In this document: piece by piece, positions 38,149-46,065 of the stretch
Numbering within the stretch: position 1 is the stretch's first letter
Layout of the letters: each line of letters starts with the position of its first letter
Origin: an uncultured Oscillospiraceae bacterium
GTDB taxonomy: Bacteria; Bacillota; Clostridia; Oscillospirales; Ruminococcaceae
NCBI GenBank assembly: GCA_934481355.1
Contig: CAKSPH010000001.1
Coordinates: forward strand, 62,001-126,000
Direction: 5' to 3'
Length of the DNA: 64,000 bases
The notes under the pieces: model-generated
The model's database searches: none
Told to the model about the DNA's origin: nothing
Seen by the model: only the letters and a program-made list of their open reading frames with translations
Translations under genes and position numbers: made by a program

Positions 38149-38916
38149 ATGATACTTGCAATAGATATCGGCAACACGAACATAGTCCTCGGCTGTGCGG
38201 ACGGCGGGAAGATACTCTTCCGGGAGCGCCTTGCAACGGTTCAGCGCGAGACTTCGCTGGAATACGCGGTGAAAATAAAGGCGGCGCTGGACATCAACAG
38301 CATCAGCCGCAAAGACATCGCAGGGGCGATAATCTCCTCGGTGGTGCCCTCCGTGACCTACACAGTGAAAACGGCGGTGGAAAAGCTCATCGACGGAAAG
38401 ATAATGATAGTGGGACCCGGCATAAAGACGGGGCTATCGATACAGATAGACAACCCCGCCCAGCTCGGAAGCGACCTTGTTGTTGACGCGGTCGCCGGAC
38501 TGCACGACTACCCCGTGCCGCAGATACTCATTGACATGGGCACCGCCACGACATTCTCCGTGATAGACAGGAACCGCACCTATATCGGCGGACTTATCAC
38601 CACCGGAGTTGCAGTATCCGCCGACGCGCTGAACTCCCGCACCGCGCAGCTCCCGAAGATAGCCTACGAGAAGCCGAAGCGCGTTATCTGCTCCAACACC
38701 GTGGACTGCATAAAGAGCGGTATCATGTACTCCAACGCCTGCGCCATTGACGGAATAATCGAGCGCATAGAGGAAGAACTCGGCGAAAAGACGACAGTCG
38801 TTGCGACCGGAGGACTTGCCCAGGTGGTTATCCCGCTGTGCCGCCACGAAATAATCTATGATGACGACCTGCTTCTGAAAGGTCTCATGATAATCTGGAA
38901 CAAAAACTCAAAATAA
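38149..38916 (+). CDS. coaX: type III pantothenate kinase
   Basis: Phosphorylates pantothenate, the first step of CoA synthesis. 255 residues with the ASKHA-fold signatures LAIDIGNTNIVLG (start), IDNPAQLGSDLVVDAVAG and LIDMGTATTFSVID. I start at ATG 38149 behind AAAGGAG; eight further upstream codons are not family-like. It is co-transcribed with the S component, making an uptake-and-trapping pair for vitamin B5. Confidence 0.95.
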   Translation: MILAIDIGNTNIVLGCADGGKILFRERLATVQRETSLEYAVKIKAALDINSISRKDIAGAIISSVVPSVTYTVKTAVEKLIDGKIMIVGPGIKTGLSIQIDNPAQLGSDLVVDAVAGLHDYPVPQILIDMGTATTFSVIDRNRTYIGGLITTGVAVSADALNSRTAQLPKIAYEKPKRVICSNTVDCIKSGIMYSNACAIDGIIERIEEELGEKTTVVATGGLAQVVIPLCRHEIIYDDDLLLKGLMIIWNKNSK

Positions 38917-38931
38917 CCTTACAATACACAA

Positions 38932-38959
38932 AATTGCTGCCGGATATCCGGCAGCAATT
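38932..38959. terminator. bidirectional terminator between coaX and rimI
   Basis: A perfect 28-base palindrome (AATTGCTGCCGGAT and its complement) between two convergent genes, with A run on the left and T run on the right. Confidence 0.9.
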
Positions 38960-38965
38960 CTTGTT

Positions 38966-39385
38966 TTACAGGGATATGCGGTATATCACCGCGTCATCGT
39001 CCGGGTAATAATTCCGGCGCAGGGCTATTCTTTCGTAGCCCGCCTTTTCATACAGCGCTGTCGCCCCGGGATTCCGGCTGCGTACTTCAAGGAAGCAGCA
39101 CGCCGCCCCGCGGCCGCGCATTTCCCCGTGGAGCTCAGCCAGAAGCCGCTCCGCTATGCCCTGCCTGCGGAACTCCGGAAGCGTCGCTATCTGAAACAGC
39201 TCCGCCTCGTCTGCAACGACCCTGCCCAGCGCGAAGCCCGCGATTTTCCCGCCACGTTCCTCCGTGCAGAGGACGTTCAGCGGATTGTTGAGCTCCGACA
39301 GCAGCGTTTCCGCCGTCCAGCTCCCGTGGAAGCACTCCTGCTCTATCGCGTTTATCTGAATGAATTTCTCGTCAGTGGGCGTCAT
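38966..39385 (-). CDS. rimI: ribosomal protein S18-alanine N-acetyltransferase
   Basis: 139-residue GNAT acetyltransferase. The acetyl-CoA loop is FRRQGIAERLL, followed by CCFLEVRSRNPGATALYEKAG and the RimI-like ending RRNYYPDDDAVIYRI. RimI acetylates the N-terminal Ala of S18; in Firmicutes it often lies near tsaB/tsaD, but here it follows polA. It overlaps the polA end by 14 bases. ATG follows AGGAG. Confidence 0.88.
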   Translation of the reverse strand: MTPTDEKFIQINAIEQECFHGSWTAETLLSELNNPLNVLCTEERGGKIAGFALGRVVADEAELFQIATLPEFRRQGIAERLLAELHGEMRGRGAACCFLEVRSRNPGATALYEKAGYERIALRRNYYPDDDAVIYRISL

Positions 39386-41885
39386 ACCAGCTCCTGCCCT
39401 CCTTGGCGTCAGCGGTCAGCGGGACTGCAAGCTTCACCGCTCCCTGCATTTCCTCGGTGAGTATCTTCGCCGCCTGCGCCGCCTTGTCCTCCGGAGCCTC
39501 CACGATAAGCTCGTCGTGCACCTGAAGTATCAGCCTCGCCTCCGGCAGCTCCGCTTTCAGCCTGCGGTAGACCCTCACCATCGCTATCTTGATGATATCC
39601 GCCGCGGTTCCCTGTATCGGGGTGTTCATGGCTATGCGCCTGCCCAGCGCCTTTACCGTCTTGTTGGTGGAAAGTATCTCAGGGATAAAGCGCTTCCTGC
39701 CGAACATCGTCACCGCCCAGCCGTCCTTTTCAGCGCTCTTTGTCACCTTGTCCATATACGCCTTTACGCCGGAATAATGGGTCAGGTAGTCCTCGATATA
39801 CCGCTTCGCCTCGCCGACAGAAACGTTGATGTCCTTCGCCAGCGAGAAAGCCCCGATTCCGTACACGATGCCGAAATTCACCGCCTTTGCGCTGCGGCGC
39901 TGCTCGGGAGTTATCCACTCCGGCGGAAGCCCGAGGACGCTCGCCGCCGTTTCCGTGTGGATGTCCCCGCCCTCGCAGAACGTCTTTATCATGGCCTTGT
40001 CGCCGGAAAGGTGCGCCAGCACGCGCAGCTCTATCTGGCTGTAATCCGCGTCCGCAAGCAGCTTCCCCTCTCCCGCCACGAAGAACTTTCTGAAATTCCT
40101 GCCTATCTCCGTGCGCACGGGGATGTTCTGGATATTCGGCTCTGCGGAAGAAATGCGCCCGGTGCGCGTTTCGGTCTGCTTGAATGTGGTGTGCATCCTG
40201 CCGTCCGGGGAGACCGCCGCCTCCAGCCCTTTGACATAGGTGTTGTACAGCTTCGTCAGCGTGCGGTACTCGAAAATCAGCGGGATTATCTCATGCTTGT
40301 CCCGGAGCGCCTCCAGCGTGTCCGCGTCGGTGGAATAGCCGGTCTTGCGCTTCTTTCCGGCGGGGAGCCCCAGCTCCTCGAAAAGCACAACGCTGAGCTG
40401 CTTCGGCGAGCCGATGTTGAACTCATGCCCCGCCGCCTTATAGACGGCCTGCTCCAGCTTCCTTATCTCCGGCAGGAGTTCCTCGCCGAACTGATGGAGC
40501 GCCGGAATGTCCATTGCAATGCCGTCGTGCTCCATGGAGCTGAGCACCTCCGCCAGAGGTATCTCTATCTCGGAGAGCACCCTGTACATTCCCTGCGCGT
40601 GGAGCTTCTCCCACAGCGCCCTGTTCAGCAGGAACAGGGATTCGCCCAGCCGCTCTCCGCTGTAAGTCACGCCGTATTCCGCGCAAAGCCGCTCCACGCT
40701 GTAATCGCTGGAGTTCACGTTGAGCAGATAGCCCGCAAGCGCCGTGTCGAACACAACGTTTTTCAGCTCCGTACCCTTTTCTATGCACCACCTGTAGAGC
40801 GCCTTTGCGTCCGTTGTGCGCTTCGCGCTGTCGGAGCGGAGAAATTCCGCTATATCAGCGTCCTGCTTCTTTCCGTCAAGATAAACTGAAATTTCATCGC
40901 CGGAAATCGCCACGTCATATGCCGCCGGGTCGAATGCCGGGATATCCGCCGGGGCTTCTGCCGGCTCCTCCGGGGTTTCAGCGTCGGGAGCGCCCTCGGT
41001 GCTTATCGTCACCCTTGCCGGAGCCGTCTTGTCAAGCTCCAGCTTCTTCATCACGCCGAACATCTCCATCTCGGCGAGGATTCCTGCGGCTTCAGCCGGG
41101 TCTCCCGCGCCGCGGACGTAGTTGTCCATCTCAAGCGGCACCGGGGCTTCAAGGGTTATCTCGGCGAGCTTCCGGCTGAGCCGTGCGCTTTCCCTGCCGT
41201 TTTCAAGCTTTGTGCGCACTCCCTTTGTGACCTCTATCGAATCGAGATTCTGGTAGATGTAGTCCACGGTGTGGTACTTCTGGATAAGCCCCAGCGCGGT
41301 CTTTTCGCCGACCCCCGGCACGCCCGGGATATTGTCGGAGCTGTCGCCCATCAGGGTCTTTACCTCCAGCATTTCACGCGGGGTAACGCCGTAGACCTCG
41401 GCTATCTTCGCAGGGGTGTAGATGATATCCTCCTTATTTGAGGCAAGCCTTACCGTCACCTTATCCGTTATAAGCTGGAAGCTGTCCCGGTCTCCCGTGG
41501 AGATAACGCACTCGCCGCCCTCCTTTTCCGCCTCGTGGGAGAGCGTGCCGATGATGTCGTCCGCCTCAAAGCCCTCTTTCTCGACGATTGCAACGCCGAG
41601 CGCCTTAAGGAGCTGCTTTATAACGGGCATCTGCGCCCGCAGCTCGTCCGGCATGGCGTGGCGCGTGCCCTTGTAGTCCGCGTACATCCTGTGCCGGAAT
41701 GTCGGCGCGTGCAGGTCGAATGCCACCGCTATGCGGTCGGGAGCCTCCTCCTTCAGGAGCTTCATAAAGATGTTCATGAAGCCGGTGAGGGCGTTTGTGG
41801 GCATTCCCTTTTTGTTCGTGAGTATGCGTATTCCGTAGAATGCACGGTTCATTATGCTGTTTCCGTCTATTACAAGCAGCTTCAT
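39372..41885 (-). CDS. polA: DNA polymerase I
   Basis: 837 residues. An N-terminal 5'-nuclease domain (MKLLVIDGNSIMNRAFYG, GDRDSFQLI, GVPGVGEKTALGL) is followed by a degenerate 3'-5' exonuclease region (about 300-460) without the usual DEDD acidic residues, so proofreading is probably absent as in Bacillus. The polymerase domain has motif A DADYSQIELRVLAH, motif B RRSAKAVNFGIVYG and motif C LQVHDELIVEAP. ATG follows AAAGGAG and overlaps the stop of the upstream gene (ATGA). Confidence 0.97.
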   Translation of the reverse strand: MKLLVIDGNSIMNRAFYGIRILTNKKGMPTNALTGFMNIFMKLLKEEAPDRIAVAFDLHAPTFRHRMYADYKGTRHAMPDELRAQMPVIKQLLKALGVAIVEKEGFEADDIIGTLSHEAEKEGGECVISTGDRDSFQLITDKVTVRLASNKEDIIYTPAKIAEVYGVTPREMLEVKTLMGDSSDNIPGVPGVGEKTALGLIQKYHTVDYIYQNLDSIEVTKGVRTKLENGRESARLSRKLAEITLEAPVPLEMDNYVRGAGDPAEAAGILAEMEMFGVMKKLELDKTAPARVTISTEGAPDAETPEEPAEAPADIPAFDPAAYDVAISGDEISVYLDGKKQDADIAEFLRSDSAKRTTDAKALYRWCIEKGTELKNVVFDTALAGYLLNVNSSDYSVERLCAEYGVTYSGERLGESLFLLNRALWEKLHAQGMYRVLSEIEIPLAEVLSSMEHDGIAMDIPALHQFGEELLPEIRKLEQAVYKAAGHEFNIGSPKQLSVVLFEELGLPAGKKRKTGYSTDADTLEALRDKHEIIPLIFEYRTLTKLYNTYVKGLEAAVSPDGRMHTTFKQTETRTGRISSAEPNIQNIPVRTEIGRNFRKFFVAGEGKLLADADYSQIELRVLAHLSGDKAMIKTFCEGGDIHTETAASVLGLPPEWITPEQRRSAKAVNFGIVYGIGAFSLAKDINVSVGEAKRYIEDYLTHYSGVKAYMDKVTKSAEKDGWAVTMFGRKRFIPEILSTNKTVKALGRRIAMNTPIQGTAADIIKIAMVRVYRRLKAELPEARLILQVHDELIVEAPEDKAAQAAKILTEEMQGAVKLAVPLTADAKEGRSWYDAH

Positions 41886-42475
41886 GCCTTGTTCTCCTTT
41901 GGGCGCTCATGCGTTTTTTCGCTGGTGTATCCTATAAGCCTTATGTCGTTGAGTATCCTGGGACTCAGCTTCTTCAGCAGGAGCATGGTACAGGCTCCCG
42001 TGAACGCCCCGCCGAATATCGCGGAGGCAAGCAGTATCGGCGCGTACGCCAGCACAAGGATATTATCGTAGATTATCACCGCCGTGATCATCTGTCCTGC
42101 GATATGGGCTATCGCGCCCGCAATACCGATGAACGGCAGAAGATCCTCGCGGTTCTTGCCGGGAAGCATCTTTCGCAGCAGGAGCATAACTCCCAGCGCG
42201 CACATACCTCCCATGACGCCGTAGAACACGTTCATCACCGCGCCGGTAATGAACGCCGCCACAAAGCAGCGTATCACCACAACAACGAGCGCGTCGATGG
42301 AGCGCCACCTTCCGCCTATGTACAGCAGGAACATCGTGACGATGTTCCCCAGTCCCACCCGGACTCCCGGTATCGGACAAATTGCGGGCAGCCATGATTC
42401 CACGGCTGAAAGTACTGCGGCAATGCATATGAAAAGCGCACAGTACGCTATTTTCCTGACCTTTATCGTTCTCAT
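41882..42475 (-). CDS. Gx transporter / heptaprenyl-diphosphate-synthase component I-like membrane protein
   Basis: 197 residues with five to six hydrophobic helices. The start ALFICIAAVLSAVESWLPA and the IPGVRVGLGNIVTMF block are typical of the Hpre_diP_synt_I family, now often named Gx transporter and related to ECF S components. Substrate unknown. ATG follows AAAGAGGT. Its stop overlaps the polA start, so the order is this gene, polA, rimI on one transcript. No RnfG-like FMN-binding partner is seen here. Confidence 0.82.
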   Translation of the reverse strand: MRTIKVRKIAYCALFICIAAVLSAVESWLPAICPIPGVRVGLGNIVTMFLLYIGGRWRSIDALVVVVIRCFVAAFITGAVMNVFYGVMGGMCALGVMLLLRKMLPGKNREDLLPFIGIAGAIAHIAGQMITAVIIYDNILVLAYAPILLASAIFGGAFTGACTMLLLKKLSPRILNDIRLIGYTSEKTHERPKENKA

Positions 42476-42564
42476 TTATAATTACCTCTTTGTGGATATC
42501 ACATCAGAGCTGTTTCAGGGCAACACCGCACAATTATTGTCGTACGATGGCGCAGCAGATTTAA

Positions 42565-44478
42565 TCAGAGCTGTTCCAGTTCCTTCAGCCACAGCGCGGA
42601 GGAAGCGTCGCTCGGCATTCTCCAGTCGCCGCGGGGCGAAAGCGTTACGGAGCCCACTTTCACGCCGTCCGGCAGGCAGCTCCGCTTGAACTGCTGCGAG
42701 AAGAAACGGCGGTAGAACGTCCTCAGCCACCTGAGTACAGTTTCCCTGTCGTAGCTGTCCCCGAAAGCGTACAGAGCCAGCCTGAACACCTTTTTCGGCG
42801 GGAATCCCCAGCGTATGCCGTTGTACAGGAAGAAATCGTGCAGCTCATACGGACCCACAAGGTCCTCCGTTATCTGCGCGATGTTGCCGTTTTCATCCGC
42901 CGGCAGGAGCTCCGGGCTCACCGGAGTGTCGTAAATGCTCATCAGCACGCCGCTGAGCTCCTGATTTTCAACGGTGCCCGCGTAATACTTCACGATATGG
43001 CGCACCAGAGTTTTGGGCACCGAGGCGTTTACGCCGTACATCGAGATGTGGTCGCCGTTGTATGTCGCCCAGCCGAGCGCCAGCTCAGAAAGGTCCCCGG
43101 TGCCGACTACCATGCCGTTTTCCGCATTGGCGAGGTCCATCAGTATCTTGGTGCGTTCGCGCGCCTGCCCGTTTTCATATACCACGTTGTGATTGCTCTC
43201 GTCATGGCCGATATCCTTAAAGTGCTGCTTTACGGAAGCCGCGATGTCTATTACCCGGAGCTGAGTGCCGAGGAGCTCGCACAGGCGCTCCGCGTTGCTG
43301 CGGGTGCGCTTTGTGGTGCCGAAGCAGGGCATAGTCACCGCCAGTATATCGGAAGCCGGTCTGCCGAGGAGCTTCATTGCCTCAACGCAGACGAGCAGCG
43401 CCAGCGTGGAATCAAGTCCCCCGGAAATGCCTATAACAAGCGTTTTCGCGTTGGTGTGGCGGACGCGCTTTTCCAGCCCGTGCGCCTGCATGGCAAGGAT
43501 ATCCTCGCAGCGCTTGTCCTTTTCCGCGCTTGTCTGCGGAACGAACGGAGTGCGCACCACCGTCCGTGTGAGCACGGTTTCCGTGAGCGGCATATCGAAC
43601 GAAACCCGGCGGATTCCCGGACGTACGCCCCCGATGAAGCTGGTGTTCCTGCGGCGCTCTGCGGCGAGCTTCTTCACGTCTGTCTCGGTCACGGTGAGCC
43701 CGGTGGAATACAGCCTGCTCTCCGCGAGTATCACGCCGTTCTCAGCGATGATATCGTGTCCGCTGAACACAAGGTCCTGCGTGCTCTCCCCGGAGCCCGC
43801 GCTGGCGTAGATGTACCCGCACAGAAGCCTTGCGGACTGTCCGCTGACAAGCTCCCTGCGGTATGCGTCCTTACCGATGACCTCGTTGCTGGCGGAAAGG
43901 TTCGCGATGACCGTTGCCCCGCCAAGCGCAAGCGCAATGCTCGGCGGCTCCGCCGCCCAGAGGTCCTCGCACAGCTCAGCCGCAAAGACCAGCTCAGGGA
44001 GCTGTCTGCACTCAAACAGTAGCCCCAGCCCGAACGGGACTTTCTCCCCGAAAAGCTCGATGTCGAATTCGCCCTCCGGCGCGGCGGCAAAGTGCCGCTT
44101 CTCGTAAAATTCGTTGTAGTTCGGCAGGAACTTCTTCGGCACAACGCCGAGTATTCCGCCGTTTATCATGACCACCGCGCAGTTGTACAGTTCCCCGCGG
44201 AATCTCACCGGGCAGCCCACGGAAATCAGCATATCCATTCCCGCGGAGTGCTCCTTTATTTTCCCGAGAGCCTCCAGAGCGCCGTCAAGAAGCTCCTGCT
44301 GGAAAAAAAGATCCTGGCAGGTGTAGCCGGTAATGCAGAGCTCCGGCAGAACGAGCACCCGGACTCCCCCAGCGTAAGCCCTGTCAACGATCTCCGTTAT
44401 CCGTGCGCGGTTATATTCACAGTCCGCTACCCTTATATCCGGAGTTCCGGCAGCGACCTTGATAAATCCGTCTTTCAT
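42565..44478 (-). CDS. nadE: glutamine-dependent NAD+ synthase
   Basis: 637 residues. The N-terminal nitrilase-type glutaminase has the Glu-Lys-Cys triad (Glu 46 in LPELCITGY, Lys 115 in VPKKFLPNY, Cys 170 in AAELCEDLW). The C-terminal synthetase has the ATP loop GISGGLDSTLAL and the GTGDLSELALGW block. It amidates nicotinate adenine dinucleotide using glutamine. The length fits the long fused form. ATG follows AAAGGGAG; promoter at 44524-44552. The gap of 89 bases to the next minus-strand gene has no clear terminator. Confidence 0.96.
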   Translation of the reverse strand: MKDGFIKVAAGTPDIRVADCEYNRARITEIVDRAYAGGVRVLVLPELCITGYTCQDLFFQQELLDGALEALGKIKEHSAGMDMLISVGCPVRFRGELYNCAVVMINGGILGVVPKKFLPNYNEFYEKRHFAAAPEGEFDIELFGEKVPFGLGLLFECRQLPELVFAAELCEDLWAAEPPSIALALGGATVIANLSASNEVIGKDAYRRELVSGQSARLLCGYIYASAGSGESTQDLVFSGHDIIAENGVILAESRLYSTGLTVTETDVKKLAAERRRNTSFIGGVRPGIRRVSFDMPLTETVLTRTVVRTPFVPQTSAEKDKRCEDILAMQAHGLEKRVRHTNAKTLVIGISGGLDSTLALLVCVEAMKLLGRPASDILAVTMPCFGTTKRTRSNAERLCELLGTQLRVIDIAASVKQHFKDIGHDESNHNVVYENGQARERTKILMDLANAENGMVVGTGDLSELALGWATYNGDHISMYGVNASVPKTLVRHIVKYYAGTVENQELSGVLMSIYDTPVSPELLPADENGNIAQITEDLVGPYELHDFFLYNGIRWGFPPKKVFRLALYAFGDSYDRETVLRWLRTFYRRFFSQQFKRSCLPDGVKVGSVTLSPRGDWRMPSDASSALWLKELEQL

Positions 44479-44523
44479 ATATTGTGTCTCCCTTTGTTAA
44501 ATCTATATTGTTATCCATTATAT

Positions 44524-44552
44524 ATTATAGTCATTTTCCCGGATAAAATCAA
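44524..44552 (-). promoter_or_regulatory. promoter of nadE
   Basis: TTGATT (44547-44552) and TATAAT (44524-44529), spacing 17. Confidence 0.75.
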
Positions 44553-44601
44553 GGGCTTCAAAGGGATTTTTTCCTATACCGGACTATTGAGTGACATAAT
44601 A

Positions 44602-44641
44602 AGACCCTCCAATGGTCCGGATCAGTACCATCGGAGGGTCT
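44602..44641 (-). terminator. long hairpin downstream of element R3
   Basis: AGACCCTCC (44602-44610) pairs with GGAGGGTCT (44633-44641), extended by ATGGT/ACCAT after a one-base mismatch. On the minus strand it is followed by TTATTATG. It is the probable terminator of the hdeD-like gene, reached after R3. Confidence 0.6.
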
Positions 44642-44735
44642 CGCGGTCATTTTTTATCAGATCACAGGAATTGCCCGGCTGCACTAAAACGCTGTTTCAG
44701 GCTGACGTTGCCACAGGCGTGGGGGTTATCTCTTT

Positions 44736-44916
44736 ATGTCGCCTCTAAAAACCTTGTTTGGATGAAAATGTGTATAGCGCACCGACTGCTCCTTTCGCTC
44801 TGCAACATCGTGCTGCACCTCCCCGTAAGGCATACAGCCTTACTTCGCCGGATTTCATCGCATTCGGCGCACTCTGCCCGTTTTCCCTTTTCAAACCGGT
44901 TTTCAGAGGTGACCTT
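44736..44916 (-). repeat. element R3, type A, inverted relative to R2
   Basis: About 181 bases, ends TGTCGCCTCTAAAAACC and GGTTTTCAGAGGTGACCTT. It matches the complement of R2 in both outer thirds and shares with R4 a block (GATGTTGCAGAGCGAAAG on the minus strand) that R2 has lost. Its end touches the stop codon of the hdeD-like gene. Confidence 0.85.
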
Positions 44917-45497
44917 TATTTTTCATGGTACTCGGCGGAATCAAGGTCGATGGTGTCCGGACGCTGTTTTTTCGCCGCCTTTGAAGCGAATATGGCGGTG
45001 ATGAAATTCAGTATTCCCTCGGAAAGCAGCGAGACGCCGAGAATAGTCATCAGCAGGTCGGTGCCGTATCCCGGACGGAACATAAGCACCAGTCCGAAGA
45101 TAATGGTGATTATCGCAAGTATGAGTATTATCTGCCACTTTCCTATGCCAAGACGGCGGGTGTCAAACGCGGTCTGGACCTTGAATATACCGTCCGTCAG
45201 CAGGAAAATTCCCATAGTGATGCAGATGAAGCTCATCAGGCTCTCCGGATTCGTAAGGATAACAACGCCCAGCGCCAGCAGTATTATACCCAGCGCAAGG
45301 TCGGACTGGAACACCGACAGAACCGTTTTCTTGGAAAAATAGCTTCCCAGCTTCAACATACCGGAGATAATCATCAATACGCCGAAGATGACGCCGATAA
45401 ACGCCGCCATCGCCATGGGGCTGATGATCAGGAACAATCCCAGCGCACACAGCGCCGCAGAAATAATATAATAGCCGATATTGAATGCCTTTTTCAT
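44916..45497 (-). CDS. HdeD/DUF308 family membrane protein
   Basis: 193 residues with six hydrophobic helices in three pairs (LFLIISPMAMAAFIGVIFGV, ALGIILLALGVVILTNPES, ILAIITIIFGLVLMF). This is the HdeD-like acid-stress family; the precise role is unknown. I start at ATG 45497 behind AAAGGAGA; the longer open frame to 45656 is only translation of element R5. The stop TAA directly abuts element R3, and R5 forms its leader, so the gene is bracketed by repeats of one superfamily. Confidence 0.85.
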   Translation of the reverse strand: MKKAFNIGYYIISAALCALGLFLIISPMAMAAFIGVIFGVLMIISGMLKLGSYFSKKTVLSVFQSDLALGIILLALGVVILTNPESLMSFICITMGIFLLTDGIFKVQTAFDTRRLGIGKWQIILILAIITIIFGLVLMFRPGYGTDLLMTILGVSLLSEGILNFITAIFASKAAKKQRPDTIDLDSAEYHEK

Positions 45498-45540
45498 TAT
45501 TTTCTCCTTTCGACTTTTCACACAACTGTGACGTATCATA

Positions 45541-45717
45541 AGGTCACCTCTAAAAACCGGGTCACGAGCAGATTTTGTATATGACTTACATAAGATGTCA
45601 CGCATCAGACCGCAGGCGGATAATGCGTTTACTTGATGTATTTCAAGGTCTGACAACGAAGCGACGTTTCCTGGTATGATACAGGAATCTTCCGTGAAGA
45701 AAGTTTTTAGAGGTTAT
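45541..45717 (-). repeat. element R5, type B, in the leader of the HdeD-like gene
   Basis: About 177 bases from AGGTCACCTCTAAAAACC to TTTTTAGAGGTTATT. Its sequence (GTCACGAGCAGATTTTG, AGGCGGATAATGCGTTTAC, ATGTATTTCAAGGT) matches the complement of R6, with an indel near the centre. It fills most of the leader between the promoter at 45727-45755 and the start codon. Confidence 0.85.
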
Positions 45718-45726
45718 TATAATGGT

Positions 45727-45755
45727 ATTTTACCACAAACCGTTAAGCAAGTCAA
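45727..45755 (-). promoter_or_regulatory. promoter of the HdeD-like gene
   Basis: TTGACT (45750-45755) and TAAAAT (45727-45732), spacing 17. The predicted start near 45720 coincides with the outer end of R5. Confidence 0.7.
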
Positions 45756-45811
45756 TGAAAATAAGATGAAATTTACCTCTGCAACAATTATCCCCTGAAA
45801 TCGCAGATATA

Positions 45812-45840
45812 TTGACAAACGTTACTCCGAGTACTATAAT
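45812..45840 (+). promoter_or_regulatory. perfect consensus promoter of the MATE-kinase gene
   Basis: TTGACA (45812-45817), 17 bases, TATAAT (45835-45840). The predicted start near 45847 is about 10 bases before R6, so the mRNA begins with R6. The whole gap 45498-46065 thus holds R5, two divergent promoters and R6, and no gene. Confidence 0.85.
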
Positions 45841-45856
45841 ACTAATGCATAGCAAA

Positions 45857-46046
45857 AGGTAACCTCTAAAAACCTCCTTCACGGCAGATTTCTATGACAT
45901 ATATCATCTGCTTCGTTGTCAAACCTTGAAATACATACAGTAAACGCATTATCCGCCTGCGGCGGAAAACGCTGCGGTTTGACGCCTAGCATCTGATATA
46001 AGTCATGTACGAAATCTGCTCGTGTCCCGGTTTTTAGAGGTTACCC
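45857..46046 (+). repeat. element R6, full-length type B, in the MATE-kinase leader
   Basis: 190 bases bounded by AAGGTAACCTCTAAAAACC and GGTTTTTAGAGGTTACC. Internal complementary arms (GTCAAACC near 45919 and GGTTTGAC near 45976) and CCGCCTGCGGCGG allow a branched RNA. It ends 19 bases before the start codon, just upstream of the ribosome site. Confidence 0.9.
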
Positions 46047-46065
46047 AAAGAACAGGAGAACTCAC

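Noticed and set aside
39360..40889. 509-codon plus-strand frame opposite polA
   Set aside because: Arg/Leu/His-rich translation typical of antisense of GC-rich coding sequence; polA motifs are clear on the other strand.
44758..45001. Similar small frames in elements R3 and R4 (start MKMCIAHRLLLSLC)
   Set aside because: The resemblance follows from the repeat DNA being similar. R2 truncates the frame, there is no ribosome site, and the frame runs out of the element into other sequence.
45498..45656. N-terminal extension of the HdeD-like gene
   Set aside because: The extra codons are a translation of element R5. ATG 45497 has its own ribosome site and begins a normal family N-terminus.
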